From Geothermobacter hydrogeniphilus (GTDB taxonomy: Bacteria; Desulfobacterota; Desulfuromonadia; Desulfuromonadales; Geothermobacteraceae), in the NCBI RefSeq assembly GCF_002093115.1, contig NZ_NAAD01000009.1:62001-126000 (forward strand): a stretch of DNA of 64,000 nt, given 5' to 3'. The notes beneath the pieces are model-generated. The model was not told the origin of the DNA and ran no database searches. It worked only from the letters and a program-made list of their open reading frames with translations. Below are positions 34,145 to 42,405 of the stretch, one piece after another. Each line of letters begins with the position of its first letter. Within the stretch, counting starts at the first letter, position 1. Both the position numbers and the translations under genes were made by a program.

Positions 34145-36546
34145 TAATCCCTCCCGAGACCGCGGACACTCGTCCATCCATCTTCTGTCATAAGGGTTAT
34201 GAGAAAGTCTTCCATTGTTCTCTGGTAGTCCGAAGGGTTAAAGGCCGATGATTTTGACCATGGAGCCTGGCCTGCTTCTGCATGGCCAAGAAGGGCATCG
34301 ACCGACTCGACCGGACAGCCGGCTTCCAGGAGATTCGATCGCAAATAGGGACGGGGCCAGTTGCCACGCACCTGGTAGCCAGTGATCTGGAAAATCTCGT
34401 TCCGTAAATCCTTAGGAGCCAGGAGGTGGGCATTCAGGTTGTCTGCAAGTGTAATATGTCTGGTTGAGTCGCCAGGAAGGTGACGGCCGAATGCTTTGAT
34501 AAGTGTGGGCGATTTTGGGACGAGTTCGTTGTAAAGCAGGCGAACATGTTCAACCAGAAATTGTATCTGTTTCATCACGAAGGGAGGCAGCCAGGCGCGC
34601 CGGCTCGTAGAGTAGCTCCCCCCATCCTTGTCGCAGATGACGGCGAATGAGGTTGCGGCATTGATGCGCTGCCACGGCAGGGCGCAGTCTTTGACCGCAC
34701 GCATGGCAACCGCCATGTTGATCATGCTTGATGAATAGGTGAGAAAGGTGCGGTGAAACTGTGGCAGCGTTGTCGGGTCTTCCAGGTACGCCTGGTAATC
34801 GTCTTCAATGCGGTTTTTCAGTTTTCCGATTATGTCTCTCACCACCTCTCTTCGTAACCGAAACGGTGTACCGAGATAGGTGCTTTGCTCCTCTTGTGTC
34901 GGATGGAATTTGAAGTTGGTGGGCGGGTCGCACGAGAGCCAGATGGCCTCAATCTGGCGGACTGCGTCGAGGTACTTTGCCTGCAGTGAGGCGACGGTAA
35001 AACTGCTGTAATGAAGCACGATGTCGGTCCGCTCTTCATGCTCGGAATCATCCGAAGAGTCTTGCTCTGGGGCCTTGGGGGCAGTCATTTCACCCAGTGC
35101 CAGTTGGGCCTGAGCCCTGTCCGAGCTGGGCAGTCGTTCGATCTGGAACGCCAGGTAGCGACTCAGGTTTGTAAGTGTGATTTCCGTGTCGTGCGTTTTT
35201 TTTAGTGTGCCGAGAAACTGTTGGCAGGCCGCCTTGGCTTGTGAAGGGGATAGTGTAAACATCTGTTGGGGCCCGTCCTGCCCGGAGAGCCGTTCCTCGA
35301 CATAAGGGGAAAGTGTTTCGGATGTATGTAATGTGAGCGGAAGCCTGATCCATTTAATGGTTCGACAATATTGATGAAGGGTCTCCACGGCGGGAGGCAT
35401 GATCGTTGGTCCAGGGGAAGGGAGATACCAGTACTTCTCTTCTTCATCCCAACAAAGGAACGCCTGGCCCCTGCCCACGTGAAGGGGACGGGTACGGGTG
35501 ATGATGAAGTTTGTTGTTTCCTGCAAGGTGTTCCCGGTCAGCAATATGGCCAGGAGGAGCGCCTTGATTTCAGTGTCGGTTGGCGAGCGTGAGTCCTCGG
35601 ATTTGCCGAGGAGAGAGTCAAGGAGAACGTAGAGATCGTTTTGGCTGATCTCGTTGAGGTCGATTGGGAGTCTTGCATTTCGCCTGATGATGGCGTTGCG
35701 TTTTCCTTTGGCCCTCTGCCTGCTCTTTTCAAGTTCAAATCTGTTGATGCGGTTTTTTCTGCGTTTGTTACCTCTTGCACTGGGCGCACGGGGCGGAAAT
35801 TCCTCTGTCGGTTCAGTTGTCTCGATTTCATCTTCGCCCTCAGGGATGTCGTCCTTGGGGAGATGTCTTTCCCGGGGTTTCTTTATTTCAAGTGAAACTC
35901 GAAAAAATTGAAGCAGTTTGGGGAAGGATGGAATCTTGATGTCCGGTGAAAGTCCCTCGAGGAAGTGTAAATATTCCTTTGTTGGAATCGGTTCGGCGGG
36001 AAGCTGTAGCAGGGAATCAAGATATTGAAGTTCTGAAAGTTCCCTGATTGCGCGGCAGGCACCCTCAATAGTCGATTCACCAATTCGATGGTGCCTCCTG
36101 TCTCTTTGGAGGTGGCAGGTCAGGAATTGTGCAAGTAGAACCCGGTATCTACTATGAGAGTTCGGCGTGGGGTCTTTGGGCTTGTGCCCAAGGGCAGAAT
36201 AAACCGGACATTTTTCATATATACCCTCCAGGTTGGAGTCAAGTGCCCTGGGGAAATTCGTGTAATAGGTATCCAGTTTCTGTTTGGAGGTGTTTGACAG
36301 GTTGGGGGCTTCTTCGACGATACGTTTCAGTAATTTGAGAACGGGTTGGCTGAATTGGCCGTCGGGAATTTTTACTGTGAGTGGAAGTATAGAGGAAAGA
36401 TTCGCCAAAACATAGACAAGGCCGTGCAGGAGATCTGGGTTCTGAAAAAGCCATAAAAAAATCTGGAATTCTTTGGCCGAAATGCTTGTGGTCCTCTCCA
36501 GCCTTCTGATGAAACTTCGGGTTGTAGGAGAGAATTGTGGCCTCAT
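34144..36546 (-). CDS. Degenerate tyrosine-recombinase-like protein, second gene of the trio
   Basis: An 800-aa protein. The C-terminal part resembles a recombinase catalytic domain with weakened motifs: LLTGNTLQETTNF where 'TGLRxxE' is expected, 'RPYLRSNLLEAGCPVESVDA' then LLGHAEAG (near 750), and a downstream Tyr in FNPSDYQRT. The first catalytic Arg appears lost. A central acidic/basic low-complexity stretch lies near residues 230-290. Start and stop overlap both neighbours (ATGA upstream, TAATG downstream), so all three are made from one message. It may be an accessory or non-catalytic recombinase subunit. Confidence 0.65.
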   Translation of the reverse strand: MRPQFSPTTRSFIRRLERTTSISAKEFQIFLWLFQNPDLLHGLVYVLANLSSILPLTVKIPDGQFSQPVLKLLKRIVEEAPNLSNTSKQKLDTYYTNFPRALDSNLEGIYEKCPVYSALGHKPKDPTPNSHSRYRVLLAQFLTCHLQRDRRHHRIGESTIEGACRAIRELSELQYLDSLLQLPAEPIPTKEYLHFLEGLSPDIKIPSFPKLLQFFRVSLEIKKPRERHLPKDDIPEGEDEIETTEPTEEFPPRAPSARGNKRRKNRINRFELEKSRQRAKGKRNAIIRRNARLPIDLNEISQNDLYVLLDSLLGKSEDSRSPTDTEIKALLLAILLTGNTLQETTNFIITRTRPLHVGRGQAFLCWDEEEKYWYLPSPGPTIMPPAVETLHQYCRTIKWIRLPLTLHTSETLSPYVEERLSGQDGPQQMFTLSPSQAKAACQQFLGTLKKTHDTEITLTNLSRYLAFQIERLPSSDRAQAQLALGEMTAPKAPEQDSSDDSEHEERTDIVLHYSSFTVASLQAKYLDAVRQIEAIWLSCDPPTNFKFHPTQEEQSTYLGTPFRLRREVVRDIIGKLKNRIEDDYQAYLEDPTTLPQFHRTFLTYSSSMINMAVAMRAVKDCALPWQRINAATSFAVICDKDGGSYSTSRRAWLPPFVMKQIQFLVEHVRLLYNELVPKSPTLIKAFGRHLPGDSTRHITLADNLNAHLLAPKDLRNEIFQITGYQVRGNWPRPYLRSNLLEAGCPVESVDALLGHAEAGQAPWSKSSAFNPSDYQRTMEDFLITLMTEDGWTSVRGLGRD

Positions 36547-37040
36547 GTTTTCTGCCTGTGTTTTTGCAGGGTGCGTTCCGCAATTTTGAGGCGTCGCGAG
36601 ATGGTCCGTTGTGATTTGCCAAACAATGGGATGAGGTTTTCCAGGTTGAATCTCTTGACAAGGCTGAACGCTGACGGGATAGGCGAGGCTACGGAACCCT
36701 GCACCAGGTTGAGGATCTCAATTTGACGAGCGAAGGAAATGACGTCCTCAAGGGATGTTTTGGTCGGCAATACCCCTACTTGAATTTTGGTGTATTCAAG
36801 GCTGTTATTGCAGCACGCGCAGTATGTCCGCAATCCTGCAATTGCCATTTTTTTCCAGGTAAAGATAGGGTGGCTGTGGGCCAATAAGATGGCCGCCTCC
36901 GGGCTGAGCAGGTGCCCATCAGTGGTGACTGACGGAAGCTGATATCGAATTGAGGATAGGTCGAGCTTGTCCAGGTACTCGGCTGGAGGAGGGAGGATGT
37001 CGTCAAGGCGAATCTGAGTGTATGAGATCAGAATGGCCAT
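36543..37040 (-). CDS. Helix-turn-helix protein, first gene of the trio
   Basis: A 165-aa protein. The N-terminal half has a 'IRLDDILPPPAEYLDKLD' segment reminiscent of ParB-like N-termini. The C-terminal 'FNLENLIPLFGKSQRTISRR' then LKIAERTLQKH looks like a helix-turn-helix. It is the first gene inside the right end of the island, about 180 bp from the right repeat, and ends in an ATGA overlap with the 800-aa gene. It probably guides or regulates the recombinases; this is inferred from position. Confidence 0.6.
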   Translation of the reverse strand: MAILISYTQIRLDDILPPPAEYLDKLDLSSIRYQLPSVTTDGHLLSPEAAILLAHSHPIFTWKKMAIAGLRTYCACCNNSLEYTKIQVGVLPTKTSLEDVISFARQIEILNLVQGSVASPIPSAFSLVKRFNLENLIPLFGKSQRTISRRLKIAERTLQKHRQKT

Positions 37041-37223
37041 GCATCAGCATAGCCCAAAACAGCCTAGTGTGCAAACATCAGTTCGTAGATTACTTTACTC
37101 TGTGCCCATCTTGATAAAAACAAAAATAAAAAATGCCTTTGTCATTGAGGCTGGAAAGGCTTTGCTAGGTCAGTTTTTATGCGGTTTTTGTCAGATATTG
37201 TGGGTAGGTGATTCGGGGGAGCA

Positions 37224-37267
37224 CGAGGCAGATCGGCCAGGCGGCGGTGAGGCCGTCGCGGAGGACT
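37224..37267. repeat. Right copy of the 44-bp direct repeat (candidate attR)
   Basis: It matches 820-863 with three mismatches, in the same orientation. On its outer side the azlC frame continues into the native start codon at 37290. On its inner side the azlC reading is lost after the WPICL codons. The sequence between the trio and this repeat (37041-37223) has no gene. Confidence 0.7.
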
Positions 37268-37290
37268 GAATGATGTTGTTCAGCCGGCAT
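37224..37290 (-). pseudogene. azlC: Native 5' end of azlC, cut off by the island
   Basis: From the ATG at 37290 the minus strand reads MPAEQHHSVLRDGLTAAWPI, the expected AzlC N-terminus, then leaves the family at the repeat boundary. GGGAG lies 7-11 bp before the ATG, and the ATG overlaps the stop of the DMT transporter gene (TGTCATGCCGGCTGA). This shows a transporter-azlC-azlD operon existed before insertion. The remainder of the gene is now at 176-863. Confidence 0.8.
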
Positions 37291-38191
37291 GACAGGTCTC
37301 CCGTTCCCTGATTCGCTGGCCTTTGCCCGCCAGGATCACACCGCCGAGAATCAGTCCGCCGCCGGAAAAGAGCGCCGGGGTGACTGGTTCATTAAGGGCC
37401 AGGACACCGGTGACGACACCGACCAGCGGCAACAGGTAGAGCAGGTTGTTGACCGCGCTGGGACCGAGATTCGGGACCGCGCGGTTCCAGAAGTCGTAGC
37501 CGACAACCGAGCAGATGACGGTCAGGTAGGCGAAACCGAGCCAGGCGCCGCTGTTCGGAAAGGTCCAGGGCGTCCGGGCCAGTTCCCAGGCCATGCCGGG
37601 CAGCAGGGTGAGGGCGCCGTAGAACATGATCTGCCGGGTGAGCAGCAGGCCGGGATAGCGTCCGGCGAACCGGTTCACCCCGAAGGTATAGGCGATCCAG
37701 CTGGCAACGGCCCCCAGCATCAGCAGATCTCCTTCGGGGTCGGCGACACCGTCCTGCTGTCCGACCAGGAGAGCCACACCGGTCAGTGCCAGTACTGTCC
37801 CGAGCCAGGTGGCGGCGGTCGGCAACCGTCTTTTCTGCAGGGCGGTGACGATTTCGGTGCCGAGGGGGATCAGGGCGATCAGCAGGGCGCCATGGGAGGC
37901 GGAGGTCAGTTTCAGACCGTGGTTCTCGAAGCCGAAATAGAGGGTGATGCCGGCCAGGGCCAGGCCGCAGATGGCAACGTGGTGCTTCAGCGGCATCCGA
38001 CGCGCGCCGAAGCGGCCGCGGGTCAGGGGCCAGAGCAGCAGGGCGCCGAACAAGTGCCGCAGGCAGGCAAGAGTCAGCGGCGGGATCTGCTGCACCGTCT
38101 CCCGGATAACCGCGTAGGATATCCCCCAGACCAGGACGCAGAACAGCGCCATGGCCAGGGGGATCAACTTGTTGTTGGTGGTGTGCGGCAT
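37280..38191 (-). CDS. EamA/DMT-family transporter
   Basis: 303 aa from the ATG at 38191 (MPHTTNNKLIPLAMALFCVL). The frame is open further upstream, but that part falls in repetitive DNA. About ten transmembrane helices in two EamA halves (WGISYAVIRE...; IAYTFGVNRF..., YDFWNRAVPNLGPSAVNNLL), typical of drug/metabolite exporters. It was originally first in an operon with azlC/azlD, suggesting export of an amino acid or related metabolite. No strong Shine-Dalgarno is seen at 38191, so the exact start is uncertain. Confidence 0.82.
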   Translation of the reverse strand: MPHTTNNKLIPLAMALFCVLVWGISYAVIRETVQQIPPLTLACLRHLFGALLLWPLTRGRFGARRMPLKHHVAICGLALAGITLYFGFENHGLKLTSASHGALLIALIPLGTEIVTALQKRRLPTAATWLGTVLALTGVALLVGQQDGVADPEGDLLMLGAVASWIAYTFGVNRFAGRYPGLLLTRQIMFYGALTLLPGMAWELARTPWTFPNSGAWLGFAYLTVICSVVGYDFWNRAVPNLGPSAVNNLLYLLPLVGVVTGVLALNEPVTPALFSGGGLILGGVILAGKGQRIRERETCHAG

Positions 38192-38233
38192 GGTTTGGGG
38201 GTGGCGAAGGGGTTGATATGAGGGGCGGCTAAA

Positions 38234-38268
38234 GGCCAAGGGCCAAGGGCCAAGGGCCAAGGGCCAAG
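38234..38268. repeat. 7-bp tandem repeat, GGCCAAG x5
   Basis: Five perfect head-to-tail copies of GGCCAAG, directly followed by the 8-bp array at 38269. It is intergenic between the DMT transporter start and the end of the ABC operon. A slippage-prone microsatellite, 43 bp upstream of the transporter start codon. Confidence 0.95.
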
Positions 38269-38356
38269 GGCTAAAGGGCTAAAGGGCTAAAGGGCTAAAG
38301 GGCTAAAGGGCTAAAGGGCTAAAGGGCTAAAGGGCTAAAGGGCTAAAGGGCTAAAG
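38269..38356. repeat. 8-bp tandem repeat, GGCTAAAG x11
   Basis: Eleven perfect copies of GGCTAAAG. The unit differs from the adjacent 7-mer by a C-to-T change plus one extra A, so one array probably arose from the other. Copy number is likely to vary among isolates and could move promoter elements relative to the transporter gene. Confidence 0.95.
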
Positions 38357-38413
38357 GCCAGGGGCTGAAGATTTCTGCCTTCTTGCTGTTCCTTTGACCT
38401 TCAGCCCTTGGCC
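38356..38413 (-). terminator. Inverted repeat after the polar amino acid ABC operon
   Basis: GGCCAGGGGCTGAAG (38356-38370) and CTTCAGCCCTTGGCC (38399-38413) pair over 15 bp, with one G-T wobble and a 28-nt loop. It lies 19 bp beyond the stop of the ATPase gene. On the minus strand the stem is followed by TTTAGCCC repeats, so it may terminate the ABC operon. The arms share sequence with the neighbouring tandem repeats. Confidence 0.5.
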
Positions 38414-38431
38414 TTTGGCCGCTTTTTTCTC

Positions 38432-39166
38432 TTACAATATCTGGCTCAGAAAGAGCTGGGTGCGCTCATGCTGCGGGTTGCTGAAGATCTGTTCGGGGGT
38501 GCCTTCTTCGACCAGTTTGCCGGCATCCATGAACAGCACCCGGTCGGCGACCTCGCGGGCGAAACCCATCTCGTGGGTGACCACGACCATGGTCATTCCC
38601 TCTTTGGCCAGTTGTTTCATGACGTCAAGCACCTCGCCGACCATTTCCGGGTCGAGGGCGCTGGTCGGTTCGTCGAACAGCATCACCTTCGGGTCCATGG
38701 CCAGGGCGCGGGCGATAGCGACGCGCTGCTGCTGACCGCCGGAGAGGCGACTGGGGTACTCGGACTCCTTCTCGCCGATACCGACCTTGACCAGCAGCTG
38801 GCGGGCTTTTTCCTCCGCTTCTTTCAGCGTCCGTTTGCGGACGATTTTCTGCGCCAGGGTGATGTTGTGCAGCACCGTCTTGTGGGGGAAGAGGTTGAAC
38901 TGCTGGAAGACCATGCCGACTTCGCGGCGGACCTTGTTGATATCTGTTTTCTTGTCCGCCAGATCGACACCGTCGATGACGATATGGCCGTCACTGAACT
39001 GTTCCAGTCCATTCAGGCAGCGCAGGAAAGTCGATTTTCCCGATCCCGAAGGGCCGATGATGACCACCACTTCGCCGGGGGCGATTTCGGCACTGACACC
39101 GTCGACGGCGCGGACCACCTGCCCGCGGCCGGTGAATATCTTGGTAACGTTGCTGGCTTTAATCAC
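38432..39166 (-). CDS. Polar amino acid ABC transporter, ATP-binding protein
   Basis: A 244-aa cytoplasmic ATPase of the GlnQ/HisP type: Walker [11 protein letters not shown]-loop [10 protein letters not shown], signature [14 protein letters not shown], Walker [15 protein letters not shown] and the H-loop VVTHEMGFA. Normal family length. It overlaps the permease gene by 8 bp and is last in a binding protein-permease-ATPase operon. Likely substrate is glutamate, glutamine or a similar polar amino acid; specificity cannot be fixed from sequence. Confidence 0.95.
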   Translation of the reverse strand: MIKASNVTKIFTGRGQVVRAVDGVSAEIAPGEVVVIIGPSGSGKSTFLRCLNGLEQFSDGHIVIDGVDLADKKTDINKVRREVGMVFQQFNLFPHKTVLHNITLAQKIVRKRTLKEAEEKARQLLVKVGIGEKESEYPSRLSGGQQQRVAIARALAMDPKVMLFDEPTSALDPEMVGEVLDVMKQLAKEGMTMVVVTHEMGFAREVADRVLFMDAGKLVEEGTPEQIFSNPQHERTQLFLSQIL

Positions 39167-40118
39167 TGATCGCGAGCCTCCGTTCCATCCAGGCGATCAC
39201 CTGGGACAAGACCCCTGTGAGAATCAGGTAGAGGGCCGCAACCGTGAACCAGATTTCAAAGGTGGCGAAGGTGGAGGTGATGACCTCGCGACCGCTCTTG
39301 GTCAGGTCAGTGATGGCGATGACCGAGACCAGCGAGGAGTCCTTGATCAGGCTGATAAACTGTCCGGCCAGCGGCGGCAGGGTGCGTTTGAAAGCCTGCG
39401 GCAGGACGATGTGGATCATGTTCTGGGTCGCGGTCATGCCGAGCGAGCGGGCCGCCTCGGTCTGTCCCTTGGGGATTGACTGGATACCGGCGCGGATGAT
39501 TTCGGCGACATAGGCGCCGGCGAAGATGGCCAGGGCGGCGATGCCGGCGACGATCCGGTCGAGGTTCAGGACGGTGCCGACAAAAAAGTAGAAGATGAAG
39601 ATCTGCACCAGCAACGGAGTGCCGCGTACCAGTTCGACGTAGGTAACCGCCAGTCCACGCAGGGTTGCGTTGCGGGAAATGCGGCAGAGACCGGTAATCA
39701 GCCCGAGGACCATGCCGATGATGCCGGCGAAGAAGGAGATCCAGAGGGTGGTCCAGAGTCCGAGGGTGAGCGGTCCCAGCCGCCACTGGTGGGTCGCGCC
39801 GAGAGTGTCGCCTTCGAACAGCAGATCATCCTCGCTGACCTCGACGGTATCGGCGTCGACAGTGACGCGGTCCTTTTCTCCGGCATCGCCGATCAGTTCG
39901 ATGACGGCGGTTTCGCCCTGCCTGGTGATTTTGCCGACCCGACCGTCAAAGGGAGCCTTGTGCAACTCTTCGTTATTGTAAACGAAATATTGCGGCACCC
40001 GGTTCCAGCGCCAGGTGTAGTCGATTTTCAGAGTGGCGCCATAAAGGCCGGCGGCCATCCCGAAGAGGATGACCGCCAGCAGCAGTTTGGCGCGCCAGGT
40101 TTTATTATCCGGGTTCAC
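39159..40118 (-). CDS. Polar amino acid ABC transporter, permease
   Basis: A 319-aa inner-membrane protein. The C-terminal two thirds are a HisM/GlnP permease ([38 protein letters not shown] coupling loop; [16 protein letters not shown]). An N-terminal helix plus about 90 periplasmic residues ([15 protein letters not shown]...) precede the core. This extension is longer than in E. coli GlnP but seen in some relatives. It lies 10 bp after the binding-protein gene. A single permease implies a homodimer. Confidence 0.93.
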   Translation of the reverse strand: MNPDNKTWRAKLLLAVILFGMAAGLYGATLKIDYTWRWNRVPQYFVYNNEELHKAPFDGRVGKITRQGETAVIELIGDAGEKDRVTVDADTVEVSEDDLLFEGDTLGATHQWRLGPLTLGLWTTLWISFFAGIIGMVLGLITGLCRISRNATLRGLAVTYVELVRGTPLLVQIFIFYFFVGTVLNLDRIVAGIAALAIFAGAYVAEIIRAGIQSIPKGQTEAARSLGMTATQNMIHIVLPQAFKRTLPPLAGQFISLIKDSSLVSVIAITDLTKSGREVITSTFATFEIWFTVAALYLILTGVLSQVIAWMERRLAISD

Positions 40119-40128
40119 CTTGGGTCCT

Positions 40129-40923
40129 TTACTGCAGTTCCCGCATCCATTTCTTGCCCTTGATCCACTTGTTGTAGATCTTGTCGTAGGTGCCGTCGTT
40201 TTTCACCTGGTTGAGGAAGTTGTTGAGCCAGTTGAGGAAGTCAGGGTCGCTCTTGCGCACGCCCCAGGCCAGCGGCTCGTAGGTGAAGGGTTTGTCGAGG
40301 AATTCAAGTTTGCCTTCGCCTTTCTGGGCGTTGGCGACGACGCAGAAGGGAAGGTCGTAGACGAAGGCGTCGGCCTTGCCGTTGACGACATCAATAACAC
40401 CTTCCTGCTCGGTTTCAAAGGAGATGTAGGTCGCCTTGGGGATCAGGCGCTTGACCGCCTGCTCGCCGGTGGTTCCCAGTTTGGAAATGACCTTGTATTT
40501 CGGGTTGTTGAGATCCTTGTAGGATTTGATGATGCCGGAGAGTTCCTTGCGGATCAGGATGGTCTGGCCGACAACGATGTAGGGGTTGGCGAAGTTGATG
40601 CTCAGATTACGCTGTTGGGTGACGGTCATGCCGGACATGATGATATCGAACTTCTTGGTCATCAGGGCGGGGATGATGCCGTCCCAGGCGGTGCTGACCA
40701 ACTCCAGCTTGACGCCCATCGCTTTTGCCATGCGCTTGGCCATGTCGACATCGAAGCCGATGATCTGGCCTTTCTTGTTGGTCATTTCAAAGGGCATATA
40801 GGCCGGTTCGAGACCGACCCTGAGAGTGCCGCGTTTCTGGATATCGTCGAGAGCACCGGCACTGGCGATCAGCGGCAGGGCCAGAAAAAGCAGTGTCAGG
40901 ATACCGGCAAACAGTTTTTTCAT
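40129..40923 (-). CDS. Polar amino acid ABC transporter, periplasmic binding protein
   Basis: 264 aa from the ATG at 40923, which has AAGGAGG at ideal spacing; the frame is open upstream but without supporting signals. Signal peptide MKKLFAGILTLLFLALPLIA, cut near ASA-GA. Family blocks: LRVGLEPAYMPFEM, GFDVDMAKRMAKAMG, DIIMSGMTVTQQR, GTTGEQAVKRL, 'AFVYDLPFCV'. It delivers substrate to the permease encoded immediately downstream. First gene of the operon. Confidence 0.94.
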   Translation of the reverse strand: MKKLFAGILTLLFLALPLIASAGALDDIQKRGTLRVGLEPAYMPFEMTNKKGQIIGFDVDMAKRMAKAMGVKLELVSTAWDGIIPALMTKKFDIIMSGMTVTQQRNLSINFANPYIVVGQTILIRKELSGIIKSYKDLNNPKYKVISKLGTTGEQAVKRLIPKATYISFETEQEGVIDVVNGKADAFVYDLPFCVVANAQKGEGKLEFLDKPFTYEPLAWGVRKSDPDFLNWLNNFLNQVKNDGTYDKIYNKWIKGKKWMRELQ

Positions 40924-40963
40924 TGTTTCCTCCTTGAAAGAATGGGTCATGGGGTGAGTATTC

Positions 40964-41119
40964 TCAATAAGATTTACCTTCGTCAAGCAGTTCCTTGATA
41001 TGCATGCGGATGTCGCAACGGGGGCATTTGGGCAGGTCGTCACAGGGCAGGTAGGCAATCTCGGTATAACGGCATCTCGGGCAACTAACCTCAATGGGTT
41101 CCTTTTGGCCTCGCTCCAT
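40964..41119 (-). CDS. 51-aa zinc-ribbon protein
   Basis: It begins MERGQKEPIEVSCPRCRYTE and contains CPRC and, 18 residues later, CPRC again, a treble-clef/zinc-ribbon pattern, ending in 'HIKELLDEGKSY'. GGGGAG lies 6-7 bp before the ATG. It is 40 bp upstream of the binding-protein gene on the same strand and could share its transcript. Rubredoxin-like or transcription-associated ribbons look similar; function unknown. Confidence 0.65.
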   Translation of the reverse strand: MERGQKEPIEVSCPRCRYTEIAYLPCDDLPKCPRCDIRMHIKELLDEGKSY

Positions 41120-41230
41120 GATAGACTCCCCCGGTTTTTTCTGTTTTGTGAAACAACAATTTGGCCGTAATGAAGGAGCTTATAGCACAGCCCGGGAAAA
41201 AGCATCAAGAATTTCCCGGATGCGCGTGAC

Positions 41231-42202
41231 TTGATGCGCGTGACTTCAGTTCCGGCGATTGACCCTTGGCCCTGTGATTCCATGACTCCTGTGGTAGAAA
41301 CAAACGGACCGGTTTCCCGGCCGCTGGCTGAATTCCTGCTGGTCACGGTCACCCTTTTCTGGGGGGGCACCTTTCCTCTGGTAAAGATGGCTCTGGACGA
41401 GATTCCGGTGATGGCCTTCCTCTGGATTCGGTTCGCCCTCGCCGCGCTTCTGCTGGCGGTTTTCGCCGGGCGCGGCTGGAAGAGTCTTGACCGGCGCGGT
41501 GTCGGATTGGGGATTGCCCTGGGCGTGTTGCTGTTTCTTTCCTACCTGTTTCAGACCCTCGGGCTGGAGCGGACCAGTTCCAGCAATACCGGATTCCTGA
41601 CCGGATTGAACGTAGTCTGGGTACCGCTGCTGGCCGGTCCCCTGTTGCGCAAGGCCCCCGCGCCGGGAGCCCGGGTCGGCGTCGGCATGGCGCTGGTCGG
41701 GTTGCTGCTGCTGACCTGGCAGTGGCCCTGGCGTTTCAATCCCGGTGACGCCCTGGTCTTTATCGCCTCGGTTTTTATCGCTCTGCATATTCTCGGCCTC
41801 GATGCCTGGACGGCGGGGTATGATGGGCGGGCGCTGGCCTGTGTGCAGATTACGACCATGGCGGTTCTCAGCCTTGGCGGCAACCTGGTTTTCGAGCCGC
41901 TTCTCTGGCCGCATCACTGGAGTGGTCTGCTTCTTGCGTCATTATTTATCTGTGCCGTGCTGGCGACGGTCTACGCGTTCTGGATCATGACCGCTTTTCA
42001 GCGCCTGACGACGCCGACCCGTGCCGCCCTGATCTACACCCTCGAACCGGTCTGGGCGGCCCTCTTTTCGATCCTGTTGCTGGGGGAGCGTCTTTCGGTC
42101 CTGAACTGGGTCGGCGGCGCCTGCATTATCCTGGGGATGGTTTTTGCTGAACTTGCTCCGTTGACGGGGAAAAGCAAACCCTGTTCTGGAAGCGTCGGCT
42201 GA
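41231..42202 (+). CDS. EamA/DMT-family transporter
   Basis: About 306-323 aa. ATG codons at 41231 and 41282 (MTPVVETNGPVSRPLAEFLL) are both possible, and neither has a clear ribosome site. Ten predicted helices with the two EamA halves (TLFWGGTFPLVKMALDEIPV...; RAALIYTLEPVWAALFSILL LGE motif near the C-terminus). Exporter of an unknown metabolite. Monocistronic; the liv promoter follows about 105 bp downstream. Confidence 0.85.
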   Translation: MMRVTSVPAIDPWPCDSMTPVVETNGPVSRPLAEFLLVTVTLFWGGTFPLVKMALDEIPVMAFLWIRFALAALLLAVFAGRGWKSLDRRGVGLGIALGVLLFLSYLFQTLGLERTSSSNTGFLTGLNVVWVPLLAGPLLRKAPAPGARVGVGMALVGLLLLTWQWPWRFNPGDALVFIASVFIALHILGLDAWTAGYDGRALACVQITTMAVLSLGGNLVFEPLLWPHHWSGLLLASLFICAVLATVYAFWIMTAFQRLTTPTRAALIYTLEPVWAALFSILLLGERLSVLNWVGGACIILGMVFAELAPLTGKSKPCSGSVG

Positions 42203-42307
42203 TGGTGAATATTGGCCTCTATGGGTCGAAATTGGTCAATTTTGCGGGGTAATTGACTGAGTTTGGGCATATTAAAAATATTTTTACTGCAAATCGACGC
42301 TTTTAGC

Positions 42308-42337
42308 TTGACGGCCTTTATGGTTTTTTCTTATACG
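42308..42337 (+). promoter_or_regulatory. Candidate sigma-70 promoter of the liv operon
   Basis: TTGACG (42308-42313), 18-bp T-rich spacer, TATACG (42332-42337), about 70 bp before the livK start. The surrounding 42203-42405 contains no gene. Confidence 0.55.
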
Positions 42338-42405
42338 AAATAGAATTGTGTCTTACTCAACTGCCATTCCGGCGAACTTGTGCAACAAAAAGAGGAGGAG
42401 AATCG

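Noticed and set aside
38234-38356. Short regular repeats as a possible CRISPR array
   Set aside because: Units are 7 and 8 bp with no spacers; this is a microsatellite. The TPR repeats at 28.5-29.3 kb are coding. No CRISPR array or cas gene is present despite the CARF domain.
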